From positions 4,712,001-4,776,000 of the forward strand of contig NZ_JADBGF010000001.1 of the NCBI RefSeq assembly GCF_014873495.1: 64,000 nt of DNA, written 5' to 3'. Origin of the DNA: Streptomyces stelliscabiei. Its GTDB lineage: Bacteria; Actinomycetota; Actinomycetes; Streptomycetales; Streptomycetaceae. The position numbers and the translations under genes were made by a program. Under the pieces are notes generated by a model that made no database searches, had not been told where the DNA came from, and worked only from the letters and a program-made list of their open reading frames with translations. Positions 1-8,375 of this stretch are shown piece after piece (within the stretch, counting starts at the first letter, position 1; every line of letters starts with the position of its first letter).

Positions 1-1
1 G

Positions 2-421
2 CGTGCCGGATCCGGTGCCTGCGTCGCCGCGCGGCCGGAGAGGACGCCGGGCGCACTGCGTGCGGCCCTGGAGCGGGTGGCGCCGCACCGCCTCGGCGAG
101 ATGGAACGGCAGAAGGACGAGGCCATCACCCTGGCGGCCCGCACGGGCAGCCTCGGCCCGATCACCCGGTTCCTCGAAACCTGGGCCGTGACCGTCGAGA
201 TCGCCAGGATCCCCGCCACCGCCGCCCGGCTGCGCGCCGCCGAACACACCGTCCGCACCGTCGGCCACGACGACCCGGCCTGGCGCGAGGCGATGGACGA
301 GATCCGCGACCTCCACGCGGAGGCCCTGGAGTCACTCGGCCGGGATCCGCTCAGCAGGGATCCGCTTTCCCGGGATTCAGTTGCCCGGGATCCGTTCGAG
401 CGGGTGGCGGCCGACCGGTAG
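2..421 (+). CDS. DUF6247-like small protein, 5' end missing
   Basis: The frame is already open at the window edge, so the true start lies upstream. The visible 139 residues are charged and alpha-helical, with the motif VAPHRLGEMERQKDEA near the start and LRAAEHTVRT further on, which I recognise as DUF6247-like actinobacterial proteins. Those are often next to toxin-antitoxin or XRE/DUF397-type genes, but no partner is visible here. The C-terminal tail carries a degenerate repeat (RDPLSRDPLSRDSVARDP) that looks like a recent duplication and is probably disordered. Third codon positions are strongly G/C. Function is unknown and the family call is from memory. Confidence 0.6.
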   Translation, partial: RAGSGACVAARPERTPGALRAALERVAPHRLGEMERQKDEAITLAARTGSLGPITRFLETWAVTVEIARIPATAARLRAAEHTVRTVGHDDPAWREAMDEIRDLHAEALESLGRDPLSRDPLSRDSVARDPFERVAADR

Positions 422-512
422 CAGGCCGAGCGGTGGCGACCGACCGGCAGCACGCTGGGCGGCTGCAGGCTGGGCGGCAGCAGGCTGGCCGGGTGGCACT
501 CCCCGCCCGCCC

Positions 513-2177
513 TCACCGTCCCCGCAACTCCCCCTTCACCACCTTCCCGCTCGCGTTCCGCGGCAGCTCCCCCACGAACTCCACGCTCCTCGGCACCTTG
601 TAGTTGGCCATCTCGCGACGGGACCAGGCGATGAGGTCGTCGGCGGTGACGTGGGAGCCGGGGCGGCGTACGACGTAGGCCCTGCCGACCTCGCCCAGGC
701 GGGTGTCCGGAACGCCGATGACCGCCACGTCGGCCACGTCCGGATGGAGGCCGAGCAGTTGCTCGATCTCCGCCGGGTACGCGTTGAAGCCGCCGACGAT
801 GAACATGTCCTTGATGCGGTCGGTGATCCGCAGATTGCCGGCGTCGTCGAGGACGCCGACGTCACCCGTGCGGAGCCAGCCGTCGGCCGTGACCGCGCGG
901 GCGGTCTCGGCGGGGTCCTCGAAGTACCCCCGCATGACGTTGAAGCCGCGGACGAGGACCTCTCCCGGGGACCCGGGCGGCAGGGGGGACCCCAGCGGGT
1001 CGACGACCCGCACCTCCGTCCCCGGTATCGCCCGCCCGGACGTCGACGCGATCACCGACGGCTCGTCGCCGCGCCGGCACATCGTGACGATGCCGGAGGC
1101 CTCGGACAGGCCGTACGCCGTCAGGACGGTGTCCACCCGCAGCTCCGCCCTCAGCCGTTCGACCAGGCGCAGCGGCACCACCGCCGCGCCCGTCACCACC
1201 AGGCGCAGGGCGCTGAGGTCGTAGTCGTCGCGGGCGGGGTGGTCCAGGAGCGACTGGTGGAGGGTGGGCGGGCCGGGGAGGACGGAGACCCGCTCCGCCG
1301 CCACGTTGGCCATCGCCGTCTCCACGTTGAACACCGGCTGCGGGATCATCGTCGCGCCCCGCATCAGGCAGGCGATCACACCGGCCTTGTAGCCGAAGGT
1401 GTGGAAGAACGGGTTCACGATGAGGTAGCGGTCGCCCCGCCGGAGCCCGGCCAGGTCGCTCCACACCTCGTACCCCCGCAGGGTCTGCGCGTGCGTGATC
1501 ACCGCGCCCTTCGGACGGCCGGTCGTACCCGAGGTGAAGATGATGTCCGAGGGCGAGTCCCCGCTCAGTCCGGCCGACCTCGCCCGCACCACCCCCTCCC
1601 CCACCGCGTCGCCGCTCGCGAGGAAGTCCTTCCAGGTGCGGAAGTCGGCGGGCGCGTCGTCCGACAGCACCACCACCTGTTCCAGGTGCGGCAGTCCGGG
1701 CAGCGGTCCCGGCCGCTCGCACACGCTCCCGGCGCCCCGCGCCCGCAGTCGCCCGCCGTCCGCGCCCGCGGCCCGCCGCAGCGAGGCCACGTACGACGTA
1801 CCGAGGAACGTCCCGGTGATGAACAGCAGCTTCGCCCGGCTGCGCGCCAGCACGTCCGCCGCCTCGCCGCCCTTGAAGCGGGTGTTCAGCGGGACCAGCA
1901 CCGCGCCCGCCGAGACCGCGCCGAGCGCGGAGACGATCCAGTCGAGGGAGTTGGGCGCCCAGAGGGCGACCCGGTCGCCGGCCCGGACCCCGTTCGCGAC
2001 GCACGCGGCCGCCGCGCGCTCCACCCGCGCGCCCAGCTCCGCGTACGACACCCGCGTACGCCCGTCGACGACGGCCTCGACCCCGCCGAACCGCCGGGCC
2101 GCCGAGCGGACCAGCTCCGGGACGGTCTCCCACGCCCCCCGCTCCGAGTCTCCGTGCCCCTCCACGTCACCGATCAC
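513..2177 (-). CDS. FadD3-like AMP-forming acyl-CoA ligase
   Basis: This 554-residue ANL-superfamily enzyme should activate a carboxylic acid with ATP and CoA through an acyl-adenylate. Visible motifs are the phosphate loop FTSGTTGRPKGAVITH, the A5 motif YGLSEASG, the hinge region WLRTGDVGVLDDAG followed by RITDRIKDMFIVGGFNAYP, and a C-terminal catalytic lysine in NASGKVVKGELRGR. The NAYPAEIE stretch is typical of the FadD3 subgroup (in mycobacteria the ligase for the HIP steroid fragment). I chose the GTG start because GGAGG lies six bases upstream. It is divergent from the thiolase-like gene at 2327 and shares the double-operator promoter at 2228-2269. Substrate is not predictable from sequence alone. 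Confidence 0.88.
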   Translation of the reverse strand: MIGDVEGHGDSERGAWETVPELVRSAARRFGGVEAVVDGRTRVSYAELGARVERAAAACVANGVRAGDRVALWAPNSLDWIVSALGAVSAGAVLVPLNTRFKGGEAADVLARSRAKLLFITGTFLGTSYVASLRRAAGADGGRLRARGAGSVCERPGPLPGLPHLEQVVVLSDDAPADFRTWKDFLASGDAVGEGVVRARSAGLSGDSPSDIIFTSGTTGRPKGAVITHAQTLRGYEVWSDLAGLRRGDRYLIVNPFFHTFGYKAGVIACLMRGATMIPQPVFNVETAMANVAAERVSVLPGPPTLHQSLLDHPARDDYDLSALRLVVTGAAVVPLRLVERLRAELRVDTVLTAYGLSEASGIVTMCRRGDEPSVIASTSGRAIPGTEVRVVDPLGSPLPPGSPGEVLVRGFNVMRGYFEDPAETARAVTADGWLRTGDVGVLDDAGNLRITDRIKDMFIVGGFNAYPAEIEQLLGLHPDVADVAVIGVPDTRLGEVGRAYVVRRPGSHVTADDLIAWSRREMANYKVPRSVEFVGELPRNASGKVVKGELRGR

Positions 2178-2227
2178 CGCAGGCCTCCGTACCGAGAACC
2201 GATGTCCACGTGCTGCCCGAGCATGAG

Positions 2228-2269
2228 CTGACTACCCGTCAGATTAGCTGTACCCTGACGGACTGTCAG
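2228..2269. promoter_or_regulatory. Divergent promoter with two CTGACG-N3-CGTCAG operators
   Basis: Two 15-bp palindromes lie at 2228-2242 (CTGACTACCCGTCAG) and 2255-2269 (CTGACGGACTGTCAG). The outer half of each doubles as a -35 hexamer. Rightward, CTGACT (2228-2233) is 17 bp from TACCCT (2251-2256). Leftward, CTGACA (2269-2264) is 17 bp from TAATCT (2246-2241). A repressor on either site would block both the FadD3-like gene and the thiolase operon. Promoter assignment is inference from spacing. Confidence 0.7.
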
Positions 2270-2326
2270 CAGCCGGTCGGGGCCGGACCACCCCCTGACC
2301 ATGCCCCTGTGCGGAGGTGTGCGCCC

Positions 2327-3475
2327 ATGGCCGTGCTCAAGGACGCGACAGCGATCGTCGGCATCGGCCAGACCCCCTTCGCCAAACAACTGCCCGCGAC
2401 CGAGCGGGCGTTGGCGTGTCGGGCGATTCTCGCCGCCCTCGACGACGCGGGGATCGCCCCGGACGAGGTCGACGCGCTCGCCTCGTACACCATGGAGGAG
2501 ACGGACGAGGTCGAGGTCGCCAAGGCACTCGGCCTCGGCGACCTCACGTTCTTCAGCAAGGTCGGCTACGGCGGCGGCGGTTCGTGCGCCACGGTCGCGC
2601 ATCTGGCCGCCGCGATCGCGACCGGGCAGGCCACGGTCGGCGTCGCCTGGCGGTCCCGCAAACGCGGCTCGGGCCCCCGCCCGTGGAAGAACACCACGGT
2701 CCAGCTCCCCACCCCGGCCCAGTGGACCCGCCCCTACGGCCTGCTCCGCCCCGCCGACGAGATAGCCATGCTCGCCCGCCGCCACATGCACGAGTACGGC
2801 ACGACCCGCGACCATCTCTTCAACGTCGCCCTGGCCTGCCGCAACCGGGCGAACCAGAACCCGGCCGCGATCATGTACGAGCGCCCCCTGACCCGCGAGA
2901 TGTACATGAACTCCCGCTGGATCAGCGAGCCCCTGTGCCTCTTCGACAACTGCCTGGAGACCGACGGGGCGCTGGCGTGCGTCGTGGTCTCCGCCGAGCG
3001 CGCCCGCGACTGCCGCCGGACCCCCGTCTACGTCCACTCCGCCGCCCAGGGCCTGCCCGCCCAGCACCACGGCATGGTCAACTACTGGAACGACGACCCC
3101 CTGACCGGCCCCGCCTGGACCGCCGCCCGGCACCTGTGGAAGCACGCGGACATCACCCCGGACGACATCGACGTGGCCCAGATCTACGACGCGTTCACCG
3201 CGCTGATCCCCCTCTCCCTGGAGGGCTACGGCTTCTGCGGCCGGGGCGAGGGCGGCGCGTTCACCGAGGGCGGCGCCCTGGAGAGCGGCGGCCGGCTGCC
3301 CCTCAACACCTCCGGGGGCGGCCTCAGCGAGGCGTACGTCCACGGGTTCAACCTGATCACCGAGGGTGTGCGGCAACTGCGCGGCACGAGCACCGCCCAG
3401 GTGCCGGGGGCGGCCACCTGCCTGGTCACGGCGGGCGAGGGCGTCCCGACATCGGCCCTGCTACTGAGGAGTTGA
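2327..3475 (+). CDS. SCP-x/Ltp2-type thiolase-fold protein (probable acyl-CoA aldolase subunit)
   Basis: A 382-residue thiolase-superfamily protein of the lipid-transfer-protein/SCP-x branch. Start is the ATG of MAVLKDATAIVG with GGAGG nine bases upstream. C-terminal motifs AQIYDAFTALIPLSLE and GYGFCGRGEGGAF are the signature of Ltp2-like enzymes, in which a tyrosine of the YDAF segment serves retro-aldol cleavage of beta-hydroxyacyl-CoAs. The only candidate for a thiolase nucleophile is a Cys in GGGSCATV, so thiolysis cannot be excluded. It is followed by a DUF35 protein 40 bp downstream. That pairing is how Ltp2-ChsH2 aldolase complexes are encoded, so a two-subunit complex is likely. First gene of an operon reaching to the hydratase at 3929. 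Confidence 0.85.
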   Translation: MAVLKDATAIVGIGQTPFAKQLPATERALACRAILAALDDAGIAPDEVDALASYTMEETDEVEVAKALGLGDLTFFSKVGYGGGGSCATVAHLAAAIATGQATVGVAWRSRKRGSGPRPWKNTTVQLPTPAQWTRPYGLLRPADEIAMLARRHMHEYGTTRDHLFNVALACRNRANQNPAAIMYERPLTREMYMNSRWISEPLCLFDNCLETDGALACVVVSAERARDCRRTPVYVHSAAQGLPAQHHGMVNYWNDDPLTGPAWTAARHLWKHADITPDDIDVAQIYDAFTALIPLSLEGYGFCGRGEGGAFTEGGALESGGRLPLNTSGGGLSEAYVHGFNLITEGVRQLRGTSTAQVPGAATCLVTAGEGVPTSALLLRS

Positions 3476-3515
3476 GGGAGTTGCGCGAGTCGAAGGAGCC
3501 GAGGGAGTTGCGGAC

Positions 3516-3932
3516 ATGCTGACCCCCGCCGTGGACGACGACGGCGCCCCCTTCTGGGAGTACGCCGCCCAGGGCGAACTGCGCATCCAGGCCTGCGCCG
3601 ACTGCGGCGAACTCCGCTTCCCGCCCCGCCCCTGCTGCCCGCACTGCCGCTCCTTCGCGACCGAGTGGCGCCGGGTCGGCGGCCGGGGCCGGATCTGGTC
3701 GTACGTCCTGCCCCACCCGCCCCTCCTGCCCGACTACGCCGAGCAGGCCCCGTACAACGTCGTCCTCGTCGAACTCACCGACGCCCCCCGCATCCGCCTC
3801 GTCGGCAACCTGGTGACCGCGCCCGGCGCCCGCCTCGACTCCGTCCCCGTCGAACGTCTGCGGATCGGCGCCCGGGTCCAGGTGGTCTTCACCGACACCG
3901 GCCTGCCCCAGTGGGTACTGGAGCGACCGTGA
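3516..3932 (+). CDS. Zn-ribbon/OB-fold (DUF35) acyl-CoA binding partner
   Basis: A 138-residue protein with an N-terminal helix, a rubredoxin-like zinc ribbon (CADC and CPHC pairs, around residues 27-45) and an OB-fold beginning near WRRVGGRGRIWSYV. DUF35 proteins bind acyl-CoA and are obligate partners of SCP-x-type thiolases and aldolases. The gene sits directly after such a thiolase-like gene and its stop overlaps the next start (GTGA), so the three products should be made together. A second DUF35 gene lies at 19748 in the same putative regulon. Confidence 0.87.
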   Translation: MLTPAVDDDGAPFWEYAAQGELRIQACADCGELRFPPRPCCPHCRSFATEWRRVGGRGRIWSYVLPHPPLLPDYAEQAPYNVVLVELTDAPRIRLVGNLVTAPGARLDSVPVERLRIGARVQVVFTDTGLPQWVLERP

Positions 3933-4708
3933 CCCTGCGCACGACGACGGACAAGGACACGGGCGTGATGCTCGCGACCCTGGACCGCCCGGAGAGACTG
4001 AACGCGATCGACCTCCCGACGGCCGAGCAACTGACCTTCCTGTGGAGGGAGTTGCGCTACGACGACACCGTACGGGCCGTCGTCCTGACCGGCGCCGGCG
4101 ACCGCGCCTTCTGCACGGGCCTCGACCGGGACGCGGCGACGGCCGTCCCCCAGCCGAACTCCCCCTACACGATCGAGGACCCCCTCCTGAGGATCGGCCC
4201 GAAATCCAACGATCTCTGGAAGCCGGTGATCGCGGCCGTGAACGGCATGGCCTGCGGTGGCGCCTTCTACCTCCTCGGCGAGGCGGACTTCCTCGTCGCG
4301 GACCCCTCGGCCACCTTCTTCGACCCCCACACCACCTACGGCATGGTCAGCGCCTTCGAGTCGATCCTCATGTCCCAGCGCATGCCGTACGGGGAGGCCA
4401 CCCGCCTGGCCCTGATGGGCACCGCCGAGCGGATGTCGGCGCACCGGGCCTACGAGACGGGGCTCGTGTCGGAGGTGACGGACCCGGGCGCCTGCGTCAC
4501 CGCGGCGCTGCGCTGCGCCGAGGTGATCGCCGGGTACCCGCCGGAGGCCGTCCAGGGCACGGTCCGCGCCTGCTGGTCGTCCCGGGAGGCGGCAAGGGCG
4601 CACGCGCTCGCGTACGCCCCGCACCTGATCTCCCTGGGCAACCAACCCGCAGCCCGACAGGAGCAGTTGTTCGCCGGGCGGCGACAGGGCGGGTTCCGGA
4701 CGCGATGA
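3929..4708 (+). CDS. Enoyl-CoA hydratase/isomerase family protein
   Basis: A 259-residue crotonase-fold protein. The GTG start overlaps the preceding TGA (GTGA), which implies translational coupling. Visible family marks are LDRPERLNAID, the oxyanion-hole segments FCTGLDR and NGMACGGAFYLL, and a C-terminal AYETGLVSEV. The usual catalytic Glu region is divergent (ATFFDPHTTYGMVS), so it may be a hydratase, isomerase or hydrolase of a non-standard acyl-CoA. It is the last gene of the operon and is followed by a small hairpin. Confidence 0.82.
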   Translation: MTLRTTTDKDTGVMLATLDRPERLNAIDLPTAEQLTFLWRELRYDDTVRAVVLTGAGDRAFCTGLDRDAATAVPQPNSPYTIEDPLLRIGPKSNDLWKPVIAAVNGMACGGAFYLLGEADFLVADPSATFFDPHTTYGMVSAFESILMSQRMPYGEATRLALMGTAERMSAHRAYETGLVSEVTDPGACVTAALRCAEVIAGYPPEAVQGTVRACWSSREAARAHALAYAPHLISLGNQPAARQEQLFAGRRQGGFRTR

Positions 4709-4720
4709 CCCCTCGGGGTC
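4707..4720. terminator. Short hairpin between convergent genes
   Basis: GACCCCTCGGGGTC is a compact inverted repeat overlapping the stop codon of the hydratase gene and placed between two convergent genes. There is no T-run, so it would be a weak or Rho-assisted terminator. Confidence 0.4.
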
Positions 4721-4736
4721 AGGACCGGAAGGTCGG

Positions 4737-6038
4737 TCACTCGCTCGCCGCCCCCTCCACTCGCTCCGGCGCCGACCCGGGCACAGGCCGTTCCCGGACG
4801 TTCTGGCGGGTCAACCGCCGCCCCCATCTCTGGGCCGGCGCCTCGACGCAGTGGTACGTCAGCACGCAGACCGGTAACAGCACGGCGTAGAAGGCCACTT
4901 CGAGGGCCAGGTCGTCATGGCGGCGGCGGCCGATCGTGGCGTCGCCCACCGCCAGCAGCAACGGGTGCACGAGGTAGACCGAGTAGCTGATCATGCCCAG
5001 GAACGTGAGCAGGCGTGGGGTCCGCCGACGGCGCAGCGCCAGCCCGATGCCGAAGGTGACCACCGCCAGCAGGAAGGACGCGATCCAGGCGCGCCGGGTG
5101 AAGTGGCCCCCGTCTCCGTCGGCATACGCGCTTCCGACCGCGCAGGCCACCACCAGGGCCGCCACGCATCCCGCCCACGCCCAGCCGCTCTGGCCGGTGT
5201 CGGCCCGGTACACCGCCGTGCCGAGGAACATCACGGCGAGGATCACCAGGCCCTCCCACACCGGGACCGTGCCGTTGAAGGCGACCAGGGTCAGCGCGAG
5301 GACCCCGCCCAGCAGGCCCCCGAACACCCTCGGCACGGCCGACCCGGCGCTCGCGCAGCACAGGGCGACGGCCATCACGACCGAGGCGAGCGCGATCAGC
5401 CGGCCGGCGCCCAGTTCGCCGGAGAGCGCCGACGCCGGCAGCGTGAACCCGGCCGCCACACTCAGCGCGGCGAACCCCGCCAGGGTGACGGCGACCGCGC
5501 CGGACCGCCGGTGCAGCCGGACGCTGAAGAGGGCGACGACCAGCAGGTAGAAGGCCATCTCGTACGAGAGCGTCCACAGGACGAGCAGGAGGTTGGGCGT
5601 GCCCAACAGCTCCTGGAACAGGGTCAGATGGGCCACCGCCACCGTGGCGAGGCTCTGCCCCCCGAAGTCCCGGATCTCCGCCACACCCAGGTGGTCGGCC
5701 GCGATCAGACCGGCGACGACGGCCGCGCACAACGGGTGGATACGGAAGAGGCGGCCGGTCCAGAAGGTCCGCACACAGCCCCGGCGTTCCAGCGAGGCGG
5801 GGATGATGTACCCGCTGACCAGGAAGAACACCATGATGCCGTAGCGGCTGGTGTTGAACTCCGGCATCAGCTCCCGGCGGAACTCCGCCATGAAGGCGTA
5901 CGACGAGTGGTCGAACACCACGACGAGCGCCGCGATGCCGCGTAACGCGTCCAGCCAGCCGAGCCGCGACGCACCGGACGCGGCCGGCCGGGAGAACCGG
6001 GACGTCACGGAGAGTAACGACTGTAGACCCGTTTTCAC
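4737..6038 (-). CDS. Acyltransferase 3 family integral membrane protein
   Basis: A 433-residue protein of the OafA/YrhL acyltransferase-3 family, which acylates exported sugars, lipids or antibiotics. The family hallmark LDALRGIAALVVVFDH sits at residues about 29-44, with the conserved His of the active site. About ten hydrophobic segments follow, including FFLVSGYIIPASL, and a terminal SYSVYLVHPLLL segment. The C-terminal tail is basic and cytoplasmic. It is convergent with the operon at 2327-4708 and has no obvious functional link to it. Acceptor unknown. Confidence 0.87.
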   Translation of the reverse strand: MKTGLQSLLSVTSRFSRPAASGASRLGWLDALRGIAALVVVFDHSSYAFMAEFRRELMPEFNTSRYGIMVFFLVSGYIIPASLERRGCVRTFWTGRLFRIHPLCAAVVAGLIAADHLGVAEIRDFGGQSLATVAVAHLTLFQELLGTPNLLLVLWTLSYEMAFYLLVVALFSVRLHRRSGAVAVTLAGFAALSVAAGFTLPASALSGELGAGRLIALASVVMAVALCCASAGSAVPRVFGGLLGGVLALTLVAFNGTVPVWEGLVILAVMFLGTAVYRADTGQSGWAWAGCVAALVVACAVGSAYADGDGGHFTRRAWIASFLLAVVTFGIGLALRRRRTPRLLTFLGMISYSVYLVHPLLLAVGDATIGRRRHDDLALEVAFYAVLLPVCVLTYHCVEAPAQRWGRRLTRQNVRERPVPGSAPERVEGAASE

Positions 6039-6348
6039 CTGTTGGTCTTCCCCCCGTGCTCAGCCGACCGCGGCCGACACCGGCCACCCGAATGCGACAT
6101 ATGGAGCGTACGAGCCGGAGTCCCGCCCCGCCCGGCGACCACCGAAACGCCTCACCGGGCGGAGCAGCCGCGCCGGCCGGTCTCAGCGCAGCCCGCGGGA
6201 GACCAGCAGGCCGCAGGACTCCGTCGCGCTCTCGCACGCGGCGTTGCCCGCGGCCAGTACGGCACGGGTGCCGGGGACGCCCTCGACGCCGAAGACCGTG
6301 GGTTCTGTGGGGCTGGGGGGCGCTGGGTGCGCTGGACCGCTGCCCGGC
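6039..6348. other. Intergenic region, 310 bp
   Basis: Lies between two leftward genes and contains the presumed promoter of the acyltransferase. No clear hexamers were found. The left half of a possible coding remnant (see 6183-6371) occupies part of it. Confidence 0.4.
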
Positions 6349-6371
6349 TCAGCGCCGGGCGTTCGCCGGCA
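6183..6371 (-). pseudogene. Possible C-terminal coding remnant without a start
   Basis: An open leftward frame ends at a TGA and reads GVEGVPGTRAVLAAGNAACE then SATESCGLLVSRGLR, with almost every third position G or C. That is what a genuine streptomycete protein C-terminus looks like, yet it has no start codon or upstream domain and overlaps the end of the CU044_5270-type gene in another frame. It could be the tail of a deleted gene or a +1 extension of its neighbour; I do not recognise the family. A chance open frame is also possible. Confidence 0.28.
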
Positions 6372-7572
6372 CCTTGATCTGGCTCTCGCCCCAGCCCATC
6401 CGGGTCGTCGCCGTGTAGTTCACCGTCGTGCCCGCGTCGAGACCCGCCTCGCGGGCCCTGGCCGACGGTTCGACCAGTACGAGCTGCTCGGCGAGCAGTT
6501 CGCCGGTGGCCGGGTCCACGACCACCCGCTGCTCCACGCTCCCGAGCGGGGTCGCGTGCGTGCCCGGGAAGGCGATGCCGACGCCCTCGCGCCCCAGCGG
6601 ATCGGTCACCTGCCCCAGCCCCCGGACACCGGGCTGCCCGGCCATCACCCGGTACGCGGCGGCCCGGACGGCGGGCTTCACCGGCATCCTGATCAGGTCG
6701 GCCGCCTGGCGCAGGACGTAGGCCGTACGGTCGCTGATCTCGGCACCGCCGTCCTGCCCGTGCCGGCGCTCCAGCTCGCGCCGCAACTCGGCGGTGCCGG
6801 AGGGGAGTGCGAGCAGATCCTGGTAGGAGGCGTTCCGCGGGCCGAGGGCGTAGATCTTGTCGTCGACGTCCGTGCGCATGACCGTCGGCGGCCGGGTGCC
6901 CATCGTGTACCCGAGCGTGCCGCCCGCCTCGTTGCCCATGACCTCCGCCTGCATCGTCCCGGGCGAGCCGGCGGCCCGCCAGCGTGCCGCGTCCACCTTG
7001 GTCCGGGGGACGATCTCGGCGTCCAGACCGGAGACCATCAGGCTCTGGGTCCCCGGGCGCACCCCGACCGACCACTCGGAGGTCGCCGAGTCGCGCACGG
7101 CGAAGAGCGGGCCCTCGCCTCCCGCCGCGCCGACGACGTTCACGTCCTGTGAGCGCGTGGTGGTCTGCCAGTACGTTCCCTCGCCGTCCGCCGCCCCGAC
7201 CTTCTTGGCCGCGCTGAGCAGTTCGAGGCGGCCGTCCGGCGCGGACGCGTCCGGCCCCGAGGCGGAGGAGTGCGGGGGCGCGCCCGGGCTGACGCCCAGG
7301 GGATCCCGGTCCAGGGAACTCACGACCACCGCGGACGCCGCGACGGCCGCGAGGGCGGCCACGGTCCCGAACGGCCGGATGCCGCCCCGCAGTCGCTCCG
7401 GGACGCGGAAGCGTGCCGCGCGGCCGTCGGTCGACCGGGCGAGGATGCGGGCCAGGTCCGCGTGCTGCCGCGGGGAGTCCGCGAGCCTCGCCGGGTCCAG
7501 TTCCTCGGGGCGCGCGTCCGCGAGCACCTGCATAGCGTCGGTCCGCCCGGACCGTCCGTGGGTGTTCTTCAC
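6349..7572 (-). CDS. CU044_5270 family membrane-anchored protein, sigma-factor partner
   Basis: A 407-residue protein. Residues 1-45 are cytoplasmic and resemble other CU044_5270 proteins (DARPEELDPARLADSPRQ). One transmembrane segment follows (FGTVAALAAVAASAVVV, around residues 80-97), and the rest is an extracytoplasmic domain of about 300 residues with no enzymatic motif. The GTG start overlaps the stop of the upstream ECF sigma gene (GTGA), so the two are translationally coupled. Such proteins regularly follow ECF sigma genes in actinobacteria and may act as anti-sigma or signal-sensing partners; that role is inferred from context. Confidence 0.8.
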   Translation of the reverse strand: MKNTHGRSGRTDAMQVLADARPEELDPARLADSPRQHADLARILARSTDGRAARFRVPERLRGGIRPFGTVAALAAVAASAVVVSSLDRDPLGVSPGAPPHSSASGPDASAPDGRLELLSAAKKVGAADGEGTYWQTTTRSQDVNVVGAAGGEGPLFAVRDSATSEWSVGVRPGTQSLMVSGLDAEIVPRTKVDAARWRAAGSPGTMQAEVMGNEAGGTLGYTMGTRPPTVMRTDVDDKIYALGPRNASYQDLLALPSGTAELRRELERRHGQDGGAEISDRTAYVLRQAADLIRMPVKPAVRAAAYRVMAGQPGVRGLGQVTDPLGREGVGIAFPGTHATPLGSVEQRVVVDPATGELLAEQLVLVEPSARAREAGLDAGTTVNYTATTRMGWGESQIKVPANARR

Positions 7573-8252
7573 GTGAGTGCTCCTCTGCGATCGGTGCGGC
7601 GCGGGGCCTGGGGTGTGTGGGGCGCCTGGGACATGTGGGATGCCTGGGGTGTGCGGGGTGCGGAGTCCGCGTTCCACGCGGGAGCCGGTGGCGTGTCCCG
7701 TACGGGTGTCGTGTCGGCGGGGTGCGCCGACTCCAGGGCCTTCTCCAGGCGGCGGCGGGCCCGGTGCAGCCGGACGGTCAGCGTCGCGGTGGTGCAGCCC
7801 AGGACCCGTGCGGCCTGTCTGGCGCTCAGCCCGTGCCAGGCGATGAGCGTCAGCAGCTCCCGGTCGGCGTCGGACAGGCTCGCCAGGGCCTGCAGCGCGG
7901 CTTCCCGCTCGGTCACGTCCGCCGCGACGTCGCCGACGCCGGGACGGGCGCCGCTGCTGATGTGCTGGGCCTCCGCGGCGGCGAGGGCGTACTGATGGGC
8001 GTCCCGGCGGCGCAGTTCGCGCACCAGGTTGCGGGCGACCCCCAGGAGCCAGGGCAGAGCGGGGCGCGGGATGTCCCGCACCCGCCGCCAGGCCACGGTG
8101 AAGGTCTCGCTGGTGATGTCCTCCCCCACCTGGCGTCCCACCAGGCTCGTGGCGTAGGCGAGGACGCGCGGATAGCACTCCTCGTAGATGTCCCTGAAGC
8201 GTTGCGCATGCGTCACGCGCCGTCCCCTCATATCGGCTGTCTCACCGAGCAA
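7569..8252 (-). CDS. ECF-type RNA polymerase sigma factor
   Basis: A 227-residue sigma-70 family protein with region 2 (FRDIYEECYPRVLAYATSLV, then DITSETFTVAWRRV) and region 4 (LSDADRELLTLIAWHGLSAR, then VLGCTTATLTVRLHRARRR). Residues after about 180 form a Pro/Thr/Gln-rich tail with short repeats (SHMSQAPHTPQAP) that is not part of the fold. An alternative start is the ATG seven codons in. It is coupled to the downstream CU044_5270 gene. Controlled promoters are unknown. Confidence 0.9.
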   Translation of the reverse strand: MLGETADMRGRRVTHAQRFRDIYEECYPRVLAYATSLVGRQVGEDITSETFTVAWRRVRDIPRPALPWLLGVARNLVRELRRRDAHQYALAAAEAQHISSGARPGVGDVAADVTEREAALQALASLSDADRELLTLIAWHGLSARQAARVLGCTTATLTVRLHRARRRLEKALESAHPADTTPVRDTPPAPAWNADSAPRTPQASHMSQAPHTPQAPRRTDRRGALT

Positions 8253-8375
8253 TGCGCGGGGCGGCCGACTTCTTACAGGGGGAGCGACGATTCACGAACT
8301 GTGGCCCGCGTCACACGCCGGTGCGTGCTTGCTTGCGTGCGCGGGTGGGAGGAGGGGGAGGGGGCCGTCGCGGCC

